Assembly: GCA_000827265.1 (NCBI GenBank)
Contig: KN834752.1
Span: 796,948 to 860,947, forward strand
Length of the DNA: 64,000 nt
Direction: 5' to 3'
DNA from: Collybiopsis luxurians FD-317 M1
Taxonomy: Eukaryota > Basidiomycota > Agaricomycetes > Agaricales > Omphalotaceae
Shown here: positions 20,743 to 32,625 of the stretch, piece after piece
Layout: every line of letters starts with the position of its first letter
How positions within the stretch are numbered: position 1 is the stretch's first letter
Notes under the pieces: model-generated
Database searches by the model: none
Seen by the model: the letters and a program-made list of their open reading frames with translations, nothing else
What the model was told of the DNA's origin: nothing
Made by a program: the position numbers and the translations under genes

Positions 20743-23262
20743 ATGTCTCTGAACCTGCCTGGTTTTACGCTCCCCACCCTTGACCATCTAAAAGTTTCCC
20801 TTCCGTCCGACGTGGATGCGAAAGGTATCGCTTCGGAATGGTTTGGCAAGTTTGCGGCATATGCGGAGGCCGGCGATGCAGAGGGCGTTTTGCAACTGTT
20901 TATGTCCGAATCCTATTGGCGCGACATGCTAGGTATTGATTTTCCTTAGCTGAAATGCAATTCAAATTAAAGCCCATCAGCCCTTACCTGGGATTTTCGT
21001 ACTTTCACTGGGATTCCTGAAATCAGAAAATTCCTCACGGATCGTCTCTCAGCCTCTCAGCCGAAAGCTTTCAAACTTCGAGACGAATTTCTTGGATTAC
21101 AGCAACCTTTTCCGGATCTCGTTTGGATTTCATTTCTTTTTGATTTTGAAGTCGGCGACATGGGTATAGCATCGGGAATAGGACGTTTACTGCCTCAGGC
21201 AGATGGAAGCTGGAAGGCAAACTGTATTTTCACTAATCTGGAAGATCTCAAGGGTTTCCCTGAAAAAATTGGTTTTAACCGGAACTTTGAGCCTAATCAT
21301 GGTCTTTGGGCAGCTGAAAGACAACGTGAAGTCTCTTTTGAGGACAAAGAGCCCACTGTTCTGATCATCGGAGGCGGCCAAGGCGGTCTGGAGACTGCTG
21401 CAAGACTAAAAATGCTAGATATTCCAACATTGGTTATTGAAAGGAATGCACGTATTGGGGATAGTTGGCGAAACCGTTACAAGGCATTATGTCTTCACGA
21501 TCCTGTCTGTAAGTACTCGTTGACGGCCGGGGTGGCGCATTATTCTGATCTTTCATTTTCTAGGGTACGATCACATGGCCTATCTTCCGTAAGTAAATTT
21601 GCAGGAATACACGCACTTACATGACCTCTCATTGGCTTCAGTTTCCCTCCAAACTGGCCAGCCTATGCTCCAGCGGCTAAGGTACGTTCTAGCTTTCTTA
21701 AATTCTACAGCGGAAGTATCAATGATTTGTAAGCTCGCCGGGTGGCTTGAATTCTATGCCGAAACAATGGAGTTGAACGTTTGGACCTCATGCGAAGTGA
21801 CGAAAGCCGTCCCAAACGCCAACAATTCATGGCACGCCACAATCCGTTTCTCCGATGGGAGAGAGCGTATCTTCAATAACATCAAGCATGTTGTATTCGC
21901 GACTGGGCTCAGCGGTAATCAACCGAATATTCCATCGTATCCTGGCACGGTAAAGTGTTTCAGTTGCAGGTAGTATCTATCATTTTGTTCGAACTGAGTT
22001 GTAGGATACCTTCAAAGGACAGATCCTTCATTCCAGCCAGCACAGTGTGGCATCCGACCACATTGGCAAGAAAGTTGTTGTAATTGGGGCATGCACCTCT
22101 GGTAAGTGACGAAGCTACTTGCATGCATACTAATTCTCACCGATGGATGCTTTAGCTCATGATATTGCAGCGGATTACTATCTCAATGGAGTTGGTTTGT
22201 ATTTCCAATTCACCGGTCATACTCTGCCTCAATTTCCATCTCTAGATGTGACAATGTATCAGCGCAGCTCCACCTATATAATGACCACAAAAGCTGGCTG
22301 GGAAGTTCTTTTTGCAGGTTCTCTAGCCATTTAGAATTCTCGTGAGGCTCTGACCGTTTATGTTCATTATTTAGGCCTCTATGCGGAGGGTGCCCTTCCT
22401 ACGGATATTGCCGACAGAATGAATGCTTCATTTACCATGGGTTTCATGACCCATGGATTCGCTCAACGAGCAACAGATGTCATTGCAGAGAAGGACAAGC
22501 AAGTTCATCCCTTTTCTTTATCTAAAGTGATACTGAGAGATTTGCCCTAGGCCGTTGCTGGACGGCCTTCACAAACGCGGCTTCAGAACCAATCTTGGAA
22601 TAGACGGCACAGGGTTTGGCATGCTAGCTTGGACGAAGGCATCGGGATACTATTTAGGTTCGTAAATGTTCTCTCATCTCTCCCAATGAAGTGCCAAGAG
22701 ATTCGTATAGATGTTGGCGCCAGTCAAATGATCGTAGATGGAAAAATTAAACTCAAGAATGATAGCCCACTGCAGTCGTTCACCGAGACTGGTCTCAAGT
22801 TTGAAGACGGCAGTGAGTTACCCGCAGACGTTGTGGTTTATGCGACTGGGTAGGTTCCTTACAGAGCTTGCTCGTGCTAATGTTAACGAGTGTTTCAATG
22901 TAGTTTTGGAGACGCACGGGATGTAGTCCGGAAGGTATGTGGGGACGAAGTCGCGGACAAATGCAGCCGGATCTGGGGCTTGAATGAGGAAGGGGAAACA
23001 TACGGTACTTGGAAAGACATGGGTGTTCCTGGACTTTGGTATGCTTTGGGTAAGTCGTGTACTATAACGTCTGTCTTCCAGAATGACGATGCCACCATTA
23101 CACAGGGAACTTGGCCTTGGATAGATTCCATTCAAAGCATTTGGCGCTTCGTGAGTGTTCTCAGTAATCAATGTTTGGAGACATCGTCACTGAATTTAAC
23201 GAGCAGAAATTAAAGCGATAGAGGAGAAGAAATTCGGACCGCGTTATTCTCGAGCCTCCTAG
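20743..23262 (+). CDS. Flavin-containing monooxygenase with NTF2-like N-terminus
   Basis: The start MSLNLPGFTLPTLDHLKVS is chosen because family members begin there; an in-frame upstream extension looks like 5' UTR. Residues to about 190 form an NTF2/SnoaL-like region (WFGKFAAYAEAGDAEGVL, MSESYWRDML, LTWDFRTFTGI). Then come the FAD site GGGQGGLETAARLK with ERNARIGDSWRNRY, the WYDHMAYLPFPPNWP motif, the FATGLSG loop, the NADPH-side motif KVVVIGACTSAHDIAADYY, and the end ALDRFHSKHLALQIKAIEEK. The flavin uses NADPH and oxygen to oxidise a soft nucleophile; the substrate is unknown. Sequence resembles fungal YUCCA-like and FMO-type proteins. About ten introns fit the family frame throughout (for example 20933-20980), and no break was found. 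Confidence 0.85.
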
Positions 23263-23843
23263 ATATACTACAAATTTAAACTGATGTCGTAGAAATGTAG
23301 CTTGCTTCTTTGAAGACTCCAACCGTGAGTACGAGCCGTCAGGGATTGAGTAGAGTTTGTCTTGTGACGCGTTTATTGAGATGCGTCAACTTGCTCCCTG
23401 TGCTGCCTCCGTGCGATTACTCCACTTGAGCAACACAGGAAATTGTCTACATTCTGAAAAGTCAGAACAATTAAGGACGAAAGAATCAATAAACATACGA
23501 AGACATTAACTCTGTCTTGATTTTTATATTCAGTAAATCGCCTTCCCGCGAGTCAAATCAATGATAAAAACTTGGCTCTGATTTGAATTGGAACTCGGAG
23601 AAGGACATCGGAGAGGGCCATGCACTGAGAATTTGGTACAGGGCAACTCTTTTGAAGAGAGAAACCGATGACGGGAGAACTGTATCTCTTCGGTGATTCC
23701 TCGACCAGAATAAGAAAAGAAAATTGAGAACATCCGCCTCGTGTTTTCCATATTTGGAAAATGCGCCTTGTGTATAGTTTGCCATCAGCAGCATGCCATT
23801 TTGCAGATTTGATGTCAAGGCTTGAACTTGAGCCTGAACCTCC
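23263..23843. other. Intergenic, no supported gene
   Basis: This is the 3' flank of the monooxygenase and promoter of the next membrane protein gene. Minus-strand frames here are antisense to the following exon. Confidence 0.5.
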
Positions 23844-26824
23844 ATGAATCTCCCCCGGTGGATTGTCAAGTTTCTTCGGAAACTGCTCAATAATTCCTCA
23901 GTTCGCTGGACTATTCGTTCCATCCTTGCTATCTTTTCTTTTCTTCGCAGAAGGACTGCAAAACCGGCGCCCTCAAAAAAGGAATCCAGTCCTACCGATG
24001 AAACCGTTGTCGAATCGTTTTTCCTGCCTTTGGAACCATCCCGCCCATCTTCTGCCATTATATGTGCCAGCCTACTCCCAGATACAAACAGCCTTCGCCC
24101 TTATCCTTTCAGTAGACCCAATGCTTCAAACTCATCGCAGGATATTACTACCTCTTCTGTCCACGGCGATGTAAATGTCCAGCGCTCGTCCAGACCCTTG
24201 GGTCGCATCTCACCATCGAATGGTTCCGGAGATTTCGCTGCCAGAGGTCGCTCCAATCCTCACATAGACCTCCCAACTGTTTCTGGGTTTCGCACTCACC
24301 TCAGTGGATCGGTTTCTCGCCGTTCTGCCTCGCGACCGAATAGCTTTCATGATCGACCGAATCTCTCTGTTTCTCGTCCTATCAGTGTCTATACTGGATC
24401 GCAAACATCAATTCCGAGCATAACTATTGATCATGGTCCGGAAGGCTTGTCGAAACCAATGCAGACGTCGCCCGTTCAGGAAGAACCTCTGTATCCGCTT
24501 CCAGGGTCAAGTAGTCAAGAGTCACAGGAACTATCCAAAATATATGAGAAATTTCGTGCTATAGCACCTAATGAACATGCTCGATATGAACAGGAGGTTC
24601 ATGCGTCAGTACAGGTTCTGCTACTTCATGATGGCATCTCCTGATTATGAGCTACGTTCCAGTCCTTTTGAAGACACGTCCCACACTATCCAACCCCGGA
24701 CACTTGTTTTCCACGGGTGCGTAGGTTAAAAAGCTGAGGGTAAAATTTGGTCTGACGAGAAGGAATGTCAGTGAGGAAATTCCTATAGGATGGAAAAAGC
24801 TCTTGCATCCAGAGGGCGCACGTTATTATGTCTACCAAGATAAGGCACGTGCTAATCGTTCCATATTGACAGCCAATATTCTGAGCTTTAACGACAGAAG
24901 TATTACACTGATGCCAACTTGATAGACAACCTTGCTAAAGAACGTATAATGAGCTGTATTAACGATTTTGAAGACTTTTGCCGAGGACAAAGTATCAGAT
25001 TGCCGGATAATTCCAACACCGTCTTTCACCTGCGCCAAAGTGACGAAGATCCAGCAGCTTATATTTGCGATTACTACATCGCAAATCATGAAACTCGTTC
25101 GATTTTCTGGCTGGATACTTTTGAAAGTTCTTGGCTTCCCTATTGGAGCATGGTTAAAGGCGTAACCTCGTTAACCCATGTTGGCAAGTTTTTCAGCAAT
25201 CTTGTCTCCTTTTCATTCTAAAATGCAAACTAGGGCACCTTATCAACTCGCAGTACTGGTATCATTGCCATCTTTTCCCTCATTGCTATGATCTCACCGC
25301 CGAGATCGTGGATGAGTTGCGTGACATCCTCGCACATTCTATCTGTGGTATGTTGATGAATGTTTTTCGGAGCCGCCTCAATGACTTTTGCTATAGATGT
25401 AATCACATCACCCAGTAGCACTGTACCGTATAGTATTTCTGACCTCAACCAGATGATGCAACTTTGTAATGAATTGCGAAGTGGGTTGTCCTTATCTACA
25501 CTTTGTTTGGCGATTCATTTTCTTCTCAGCGAATCCCGGAACCGGTGGGGGCGTATCTGCGTTCAGTATGTCTTTGCATGTTTTCTAATCTATTAGATGT
25601 TAATATTTTTACAGGTCGTATAATGTGCATTTTTAGTGGGTGAGATTGTTCAGGTTACTTTATAGCTACTAACTATCGATCTAGTGCAGCAACGTTTTCT
25701 CAATCACCATGATCAACTGGCTGTCCGCCTGGACCGTGACCAGTCGGTATATTTTTCGGACTCTGACCCTCGTCATCATCCTTGGCTTTTGAGATGCATT
25801 TCTCCCGCATTGTTCTCTGCCCCCTACCTGTACTTTCGTTTGCTGAGGAAGTTGTGGGTGGATTCGCTCGTTCACGAAGCCTCATGGGCCGACTTTGTTA
25901 CTAAGATGAATGACGAGTGGCAGCAAATCATTTTTTTGGTATTGTATATTAATCGTCTCGTTTATCTATTCTTACATACATTCCCTCAGAATACCATTCT
26001 CCTCAATGCCAACGTAGCTTTTCTTGCTATTCAATCCATCGACAACTCGAGCAATAAGCCTGGACGGTCACCCGCTCAAATTGCCAGCTTTCTATCCATC
26101 ATTGCCAGTTTTGGTAGTATCATCGTCGGTCTGGTGCTTACACGAAAACATAGAGCCAAAGCCAAAGAAACAGCCCAAGAAGTCGTATGCCTTTACTCTA
26201 ACTTTGAATAGCTTCTCCTATTCATTCCTGTTAACTATCAGGCAGTTTTTCTCAACTCTTGGGAAAAGAACCGGTTAGGGCTAGCAACACTTGCTATTAT
26301 TTATTCGACCCCTTACGCGATGTTGTTGTGGGGGTAGGTGCAGATTTTTGCCCATAAAGATTGAGACACTAATCGTCTTACCCTACAGAGTATTATGCTT
26401 CCTTATTGCTTTCTCCTTCATGTGCTACAGCAACTCCGACGTTCTCGTCCGCTCTCTGATGAGTGGTGCCTGGTTTATTATCGTTATTCTCGTTCTTTGG
26501 TGTGTCACTGCCCTGGCTGTGTGGGATTCACGTATAGAAGAGCGAAAGATCTTTTGGGAATGGGTCCACCAAGTGTTGTCATTTTTGCTGTTTGGTCTAT
26601 GGTGGCTTATTGAGGGCATGATCACAACAATATCTAAATGCTGGAAACTCATCCCTTCCCGCTCAACTCAAGTACAGCAACCAGAACAGCTGCGGCTGCG
26701 AAATACCAGGAAAAGCTCAGTGGGTACTGTTGTCATTGATTTATGGAGGAAATCGTCGTTATTCAGCCGTACCGGAGACGAAAGAAAAAGCAGTGATGAG
26801 ACTGATGCAACGGTGGGGGTATGA
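23844..26824 (+). CDS. WW-like multi-pass membrane protein, member 2
   Basis: Starts MNLPRWIVKFLRKLL, an amphipathic helix likely to touch a membrane. About 200 residues rich in Ser, Pro and Arg follow, then the WW-like segment IPIGWKKLLHPEGARYYVY (near 24780-24840). Next come YYTDANLID, a helical domain with FWLDTFESSWLP, VGHLINSQYWYHC, EIVDELRDILAHS and TSPSSTVPYS, and the LDRDQSVYF segment. Hydrophobic helices follow: LLNANVAFLAIQSID, IASFLSIIASFGSIIVGLVL, LATLAIIYSTPYAMLLWG, CFLIAFSFMCY, AWFIIVILVLWCVTALAVW and VLSFLLFGLWWLIEG. About nine introns fit. Two use GC donors (24845-24897 and 25184-25233), required by the frame. The splice junctions between 24600 and 24780 are uncertain. Function is unknown. 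It is apparently intact, unlike the next copy. Confidence 0.7.
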
Positions 26825-27076
26825 AGTTCTCGAAAACCGCGGTGGTTTGACCATTAGACGTTCAATTCATGTGTTAGGATAACTGTATTTCGCCTCTCTG
26901 ATGTATCGATAGGTATTTTTCTGTAATTTTGTTTGCATGCCCTGCCGGCCCGTCGATTCCGAATACCGCTGCAACACATTATCTGCAATACATTCTGGCA
27001 TCTCGGCGGAAAGGTGTAAAATGACTGAAACGGGAAAGCACTCCCGTTGAATTCAATATTCAATATTCAATCCTCA

Positions 27077-29590
27077 ATGAGCTTTCTCCAGTGGATCCTT
27101 AAGCTTCTCCGGAAACTATTTAGTATTTATCCGGCTCATCGAGGTATCCGTTCGATCTTTGCAATCTTTCTGGCAGACCGGCGTCGGTGGAAGAAAAATC
27201 CAGCTTACCCAGTAATATCAATGCCTCCAGTGTTCCTCTAGTAGTAGAATCCATGCCTTTAGAACCAGTTGACACATCTACTACATCACGACCGAATAGT
27301 TTCCATGATCGACCGAATCTCTCTGTTTCTCGTCCTATCAGTGTCTATACTGGATCGCAAACATCAATTCCGAGCATAACCATTGATCAAGGCTTATCGA
27401 ACCCAATGGAGATGTCACCCTTTCAGGAAGAACCACTTCCAGGACCAAGTAGTCAAGAGTCACAGGAACTATCCAAAGTTCATGAGAAGTTTCGTGCTAT
27501 AGCGCCTGCTGAACATGCTCGATATGAACAAGAAGCTCATGCGTGAGCCTTTGGATCTGCTGCTTCAAAATAGCATCTACTGATTATAAACCACGTCCCA
27601 ATCCTTACGAATACATTGATCACAAGCTCCCGCCCAAGACACTTGTTTTCCAGACGTGCGTAGACTAAAAGCTGAGGTCAAATTTGGGTCTGACGGGAAG
27701 GAATGTCAGTGAGGAAATTCTTAGAGGGTGGAAAAAAAATTTTACATCCAGAGGGCGCACGTTATTATGTCCACCAAGATAAGGTGCGTCATAATCGTTT
27801 TATATTGACCACCAATATTCTGAGGTCTAACGACAGAAGTATTACACTGATGCCGACTTGATGGAAAACCTTACCAAAGAACGTATCATGAGCTGTATCA
27901 ACGATTTTGAGGACACAATATCAAATTGCCGGATAATTCCAACACTGTCTTTCACCTGCGCCAAAGTGAGGAAGACCCTGCCACTTATATCTGCGACTAC
28001 TATATCGCAAACCATGATGCTCGTTCGATCTTCTGGCTGGATACTTTTGAAAGTTCTTGGCTTCCCAATTGGAGTGTGGTTAAAGGCGTAACCTCGTTAA
28101 CCCATGTTGGCAAATTTTTCAGCAATCCTGTCTCTTTTTCATTCTGAGATGCAGAATAGGGCACCTTATCAATTCGCAATACTGGTATCATTGCCATCTT
28201 TTTCCTCATTGCTATGATCTTACCGCCGAGACTGTGGATGAGTTGCGTGACATCCTCGCCCATTCTATCTGTGGTATGTTGATGAATGTTTTTCGGAGTC
28301 GCCTCAATGACTTTTGCCATAGATGTAATCACATCACCCAGTAGCACTGTACCGTATAGGATTTCTGAACTCAGCCAGATGATGCAACTTTGTAATGAAC
28401 TACGAAGTGGGTCGTCCCTACATAATCTACATTTTTTTTGGCCATTCATTCTCTTCCCAGTGAATCCCGGAACCGGTGGGGGCGTATCTGCGTACAGTAT
28501 GTCTTTTTGTATCTTTTATTCTACAACAGAGTAATATTTTACAGGTCGTATCATGTCCATTTTTAGTGGGTTACTCCCAGGTCAAGCAACTTGATAGCCA
28601 CTGATTCATCGATTCAGTGCAACAACGTTTCTTGAATCACTATGACCAACCTAGTGTCCGCCTAGACCGTGACCAGTCAGTGTATTTTGCCAGACCTGAT
28701 GGTCGGTATCATTCCTGGCTCCTGAGATGCCTGTCACCAGCTCTACTTTCTCTCCCCTATGGGTACTACCGTGAATTGAGAAAACTTCATGGAGTGAATT
28801 TGTCACCAGAATGTAACAAGAGTGGCAGCAGATTTTCCTTTTCGCACGTCACAGTTATTGTCACTTGGCCGATTCACTCATGGAACTTTTTGTTTCAGAA
28901 CACCGTTTTTCTGAACGCAAATATCTCTTTTCTCGCTATCCAATCTATCGATAACTCTAGCGCCAACCCTAGCCGGTCACCTGCTCAAATTGCTAGTTAT
29001 TTATCTGTTATCGCCAGCTTTGGGAGTATCCTCGTTGGCCTTTTGCTTGCGCAGCCACATCGGGCCAGGCCAAGAGAAACTGCTTAAGCAGTCGTAAGTT
29101 TTCAAAATCTCCATTCTAGTAGCTTGTTCCCCATCTGCGATTACTTACTAGGCAAATTTCCTCAAATCTCGGGATCGGAATGGACTAGCAATGCTTGCTA
29201 TCATTTATTCACTACCTTCTGCCATGATAGCATGGGGGTATGTATAGTCATAATGCATGGAGTCCGTAGACAATTTGTGAGCTGATTTCTGCTCCGTATG
29301 GAATGATATGCTTCCTTCTTGCTTTCTCCTTCATGGGCTACAACACCTCGGACGTTCTCGTCCGTTCTCTGATGAGCGGTGCTTGGTTTATTGTCGTTAT
29401 CCTCGTTCTTTGGTGTGTCACTGCCCTCGCCGGGTGGGATTCAAGTATGGAAGAGCGAAAGATCTCTTGGGACTGGTTCCACCAAGTTGTTTCACTTGTG
29501 TTTTTTGGTGTATGGTTGCTTGTTGAGGGCGCGATCAAAATTATATCTAGGTATTGGAGAGTCATGCCTTCCCAATCATTTCAAGTATAA
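27077..29590 (+). pseudogene. WW-like membrane protein, member 3 (disabled tandem copy)
   Basis: This is colinear with member 2 from MSFLQWILKLLRKLF through the serine block to the last transmembrane helices (LVLWCVTALAGWDS). It carries several lesions: a frame change and stop after the N-terminal helix (stop before 27243), a run of eight A at 27732-27739 that shifts the WW-like segment out of frame, and a net 13-base loss near 27911-27917 relative to member 2. The GCAAGT donor of member 2 reads GCAAAT here (28110). Other exons stay very similar, so inactivation is recent. The 3' flank is duplicated as well, so the tandem unit was about 2.9-3.2 kb. Confidence 0.7.
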
Positions 29591-29949
29591 CAACCAGTAT
29601 AGCTGTGGCCGCAAAATACCGGGAAAAGTTCAACGGTTATGGTTATTGAGTTATGGGAGGAAACATCGAGAATCGTCGTTGTTCAGTTCTCCCGAGTTGC
29701 TACTGAGCACAATATACAGAAAGAATCTCGAAAACTACCATCGAGTGTTCGATTCCATTGTTTTTACATGTACCTCTTTGATATCTCGATAAATATGTTT
29801 TGTAATTCTGTTTACACTCTTCTGACCTTCCCCGGCGGTCGATTCCGATCCTCCATATTCGTGTGCCTTTCCAGTTCGCTGGCGTACATGTTCAATCTTT
29901 ACTATATAGTAGCATATTCTCTTTCCTTTCTAGCTGTTCTATGAGCTGT

Positions 29950-30250
29950 GAAAGAGAACTCCAGCTTACCAAGTAATATCAGTGTTCCTCTAATAGTAGA
30001 ACCCATGCCTTGGAAACCAATCGACACACTCTCTATCATCATACGTGAGTGTCAGCCAGCTGCTGAATCGAGGACGTAAAGGATTATTAGCAAACATTTC
30101 ATTCCTCCGAGTCCTAGCACTACAGGTCACCTCCGACTTCAAGAACTATCCAAAATTCTCGTGCTATGCGGTCTCATGGTGCCTGCTGAACATTGAACTT
30201 GCTCGGTGTGAACGCTGCTTTAAAACAATATCTGCTGATTAAGATTGCCA
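29950..30250 (+). repeat. Relic of a fourth membrane-protein copy
   Basis: Short blocks repeat the 5' part of members 2 and 3 in order: AACTCCAGCTTACCAAGTAA, GTTCCTCTAATAGTAGAACC, CATGCCTTGGAAACCAAT, GAACTATCCAAAATT, GTGCCTGCTGAACAT and ATCTGCTGATTA. Nothing of the later exons follows, and the next gene on the opposite strand begins at 30293. It marks the end of the tandem array. Confidence 0.6.
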
Positions 30251-30292
30251 GGTTTTCATAATGATTCCAAGAAAATCACATTCAGTAATGTT

Positions 30293-32503
30293 TTAATAGC
30301 GCGACCTTCTCCCTCCCCATCGGGGCCTACTTCCTCCGCCGTCTCTAGCACCCCCTCCACCGCCACGGCCCCAAGAATCGTATCCTCTATCCTCACCTCT
30401 GTCCCTGTCCCCACCTCCCCATCCATCCCCATCTGCGCCGGAACTATACATCATCTCTTCCTGCGAGGGTAAGGGACCGTTCGTATTGGTATTCGCACTG
30501 CTACCTCCAGAACCGAAACCAGGAGGTCCAGAATCTCCTCCGATACCAGGAATACGGTAGTCCTCGTCTCCATTACCTCCGCCTCCTCCATACTTATCGG
30601 CAGAGTCATATCCATTTTGACCGTACATGTTTGCGCCCCCATACGAACCGCCCATCCCGTTTCCCCCTTCGTATCCTGCGTCTTCCTCTTTATCATACCA
30701 GCCTGTACCTCCGCCAAAACCAGGAACCGCCATATCTTCGTCATCCCAGCCTCCATCTCCGCCATCAACAGCAGCAGGAGGTTTTTCTCCACCTGCACTA
30801 AACACTGCATCACTATCTCCAGGACGCTCCCTGGACCAAAACCTCGTCGTGTGATCGTTTGAGGCAGAAACGAGAAGGTGTCCTAGTGGGTGGAAGGCAA
30901 GTGACCACACGTTTGAGTCGTGTGCTTCGGCAAGGGTAGCACGGGGAAGGGTGGTAGGCGTCGGCGGAAGGGATAGATGTGCAGGAAGGGAAGAAAGCTT
31001 GGAGCTTGAAGGGGGTGGAATAAAGGGTGTTTGGGAAACTTCTTCAGATGACAGGTCCCAGTGGATAATAGAGCCTTCTGAACCGCCAGACACTAGGATG
31101 GCGTGGACAGGATGCCAGGCGACGGCTGAAGAGAAACAGGTTGAAGGAAAAACAACTGCTTTAAGATGAGAGACTTACAGCACACTTCCTTCTTGTGACC
31201 CTTTAGTACACGATATTCTTTCATTGCGCGAATATCAAACACTCGGACTGTCTGGTCGCGAGACGCACTGGCTACGAGATTGCCATTAGGAGACCAAGCA
31301 AGAGCTTGAATGGTATTCTTGTGCTGATGACTGAAGCCCATGCTATTTGTCAATTGCGAAACAACGAGACAGGTTAAAAGAATACTGTACAGAGTGCTCA
31401 AGACCGTCCCTGTTCGTGGATCCCAAAATTTGATTTGGTTATCTTTACTTCCAGAAACAATAAGACCTTTCGTTGGATGCCACTGTACGCATTTGACATC
31501 CCAGCCGTGACCTAGATAGAGATCACTCAGAACTACGCTTCACTATGGTTCGCGAGAACTTACCTGTTAGTACACTTTCAACTCTACTTTCCTGGAACGA
31601 CCAAATCCTAACGCTTGAATCATCGCTCGCCGTTGCAAACCGCCTATCATCTGGACTAAAACTGATCCCTCGAATAGCTTCACGCGAGTTAGAGCCCTGC
31701 CAAGCAGTGAGATTGTTCATGTTGGGCTCAAAGTACTTGATGACGCCAGTCTTGTCGGCAGAAGCAAGATACGCGCCAGAGTGCGTGAACGAGAGTGTAC
31801 AAATGGCTGTATCGTGGGCCTGTAGGATTGTCTCGAAATTGAACGTGAGTCCATTCCAGAGCGTGAATTCGCCTGACGTTGAGCCAGTGAGCACTCGTCG
31901 ACCTTCCGGGGTCCACTAAGGGTGGAAATTTCGGTAAGAACAGAAATAACAATTGGGAAAGACGCGTACTGTGACTACGTTGACCGGGCACCGGATCTTA
32001 TTCGTCGAAGTATGTACAAATTTTGTGCATAACGAAGTCGAGGCATTTTCTGGATAAGCTTTTGGCGGTAAAAGCTGAATTCAAGTTGGAGGAAGCGTCA
32101 CAGAGCGTAGAAAAATACGCACATTAATGATAGACGGGGGACAGGGTCTCATTTGGTACATATACAGTGGATTTGGACGTAGTTTTCGCAGCTAAAGAGC
32201 TGATTAGACCGATTCTGGTGCAAGTGTAGGAACACGAACCATATTCCATCTCCCCATTCCGCCATTGAAATCCACTGTCCGTCGTGGTCTAGTCTTTTTG
32301 ATAAGCTTTCCGTCCATAAATTGTCGTGCATATGCGAGTTCCTGTTCTTGTGCCCTGCTATCGTCTACTGGGGGAGGTTGGGGTGGATTGCGATATTTTT
32401 GTGGTGTCCATTCGATGTGAGGAATCGTATGTTTTTGTGGTAGCGCATTCGACGGTAATAAAACAGGACATAACTGAGGCTCCAAATTTGACATGGAGGT
32501 CAA
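30293..32503 (-). CDS. PFS2: Polyadenylation factor subunit 2 (Pfs2 / WDR33-like)
   Basis: This WD40 protein of the cleavage and polyadenylation factor recognises mRNA 3'-end signals with its partners in the nucleus. The N-terminal exon holds the family hallmark [19 protein letters not shown] blades follow: [65 protein letters not shown] and [11 protein letters not shown], in that order across about 31900-30850. The C-terminus is long, Gly/Asp-rich and disordered ([19 protein letters not shown]). Start is ATG 32503 ([10 protein letters not shown]), with a second in-frame ATG nine bases in. Several short introns interrupt it. The gene lies back to back with the decayed array on one side and runs in the same direction as RPN3. 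Confidence 0.9.
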
Positions 32504-32625
32504 TATTTTATTAAGTCAAAAGTTAAAGACAAGAATGGAGCGTGACCTGACGTTCTGATTGGTACAGCTTTGACCGCTCACACAAAATCTATGTATTTTA
32601 AAGAGCCTGTATTTTACACATCCAT

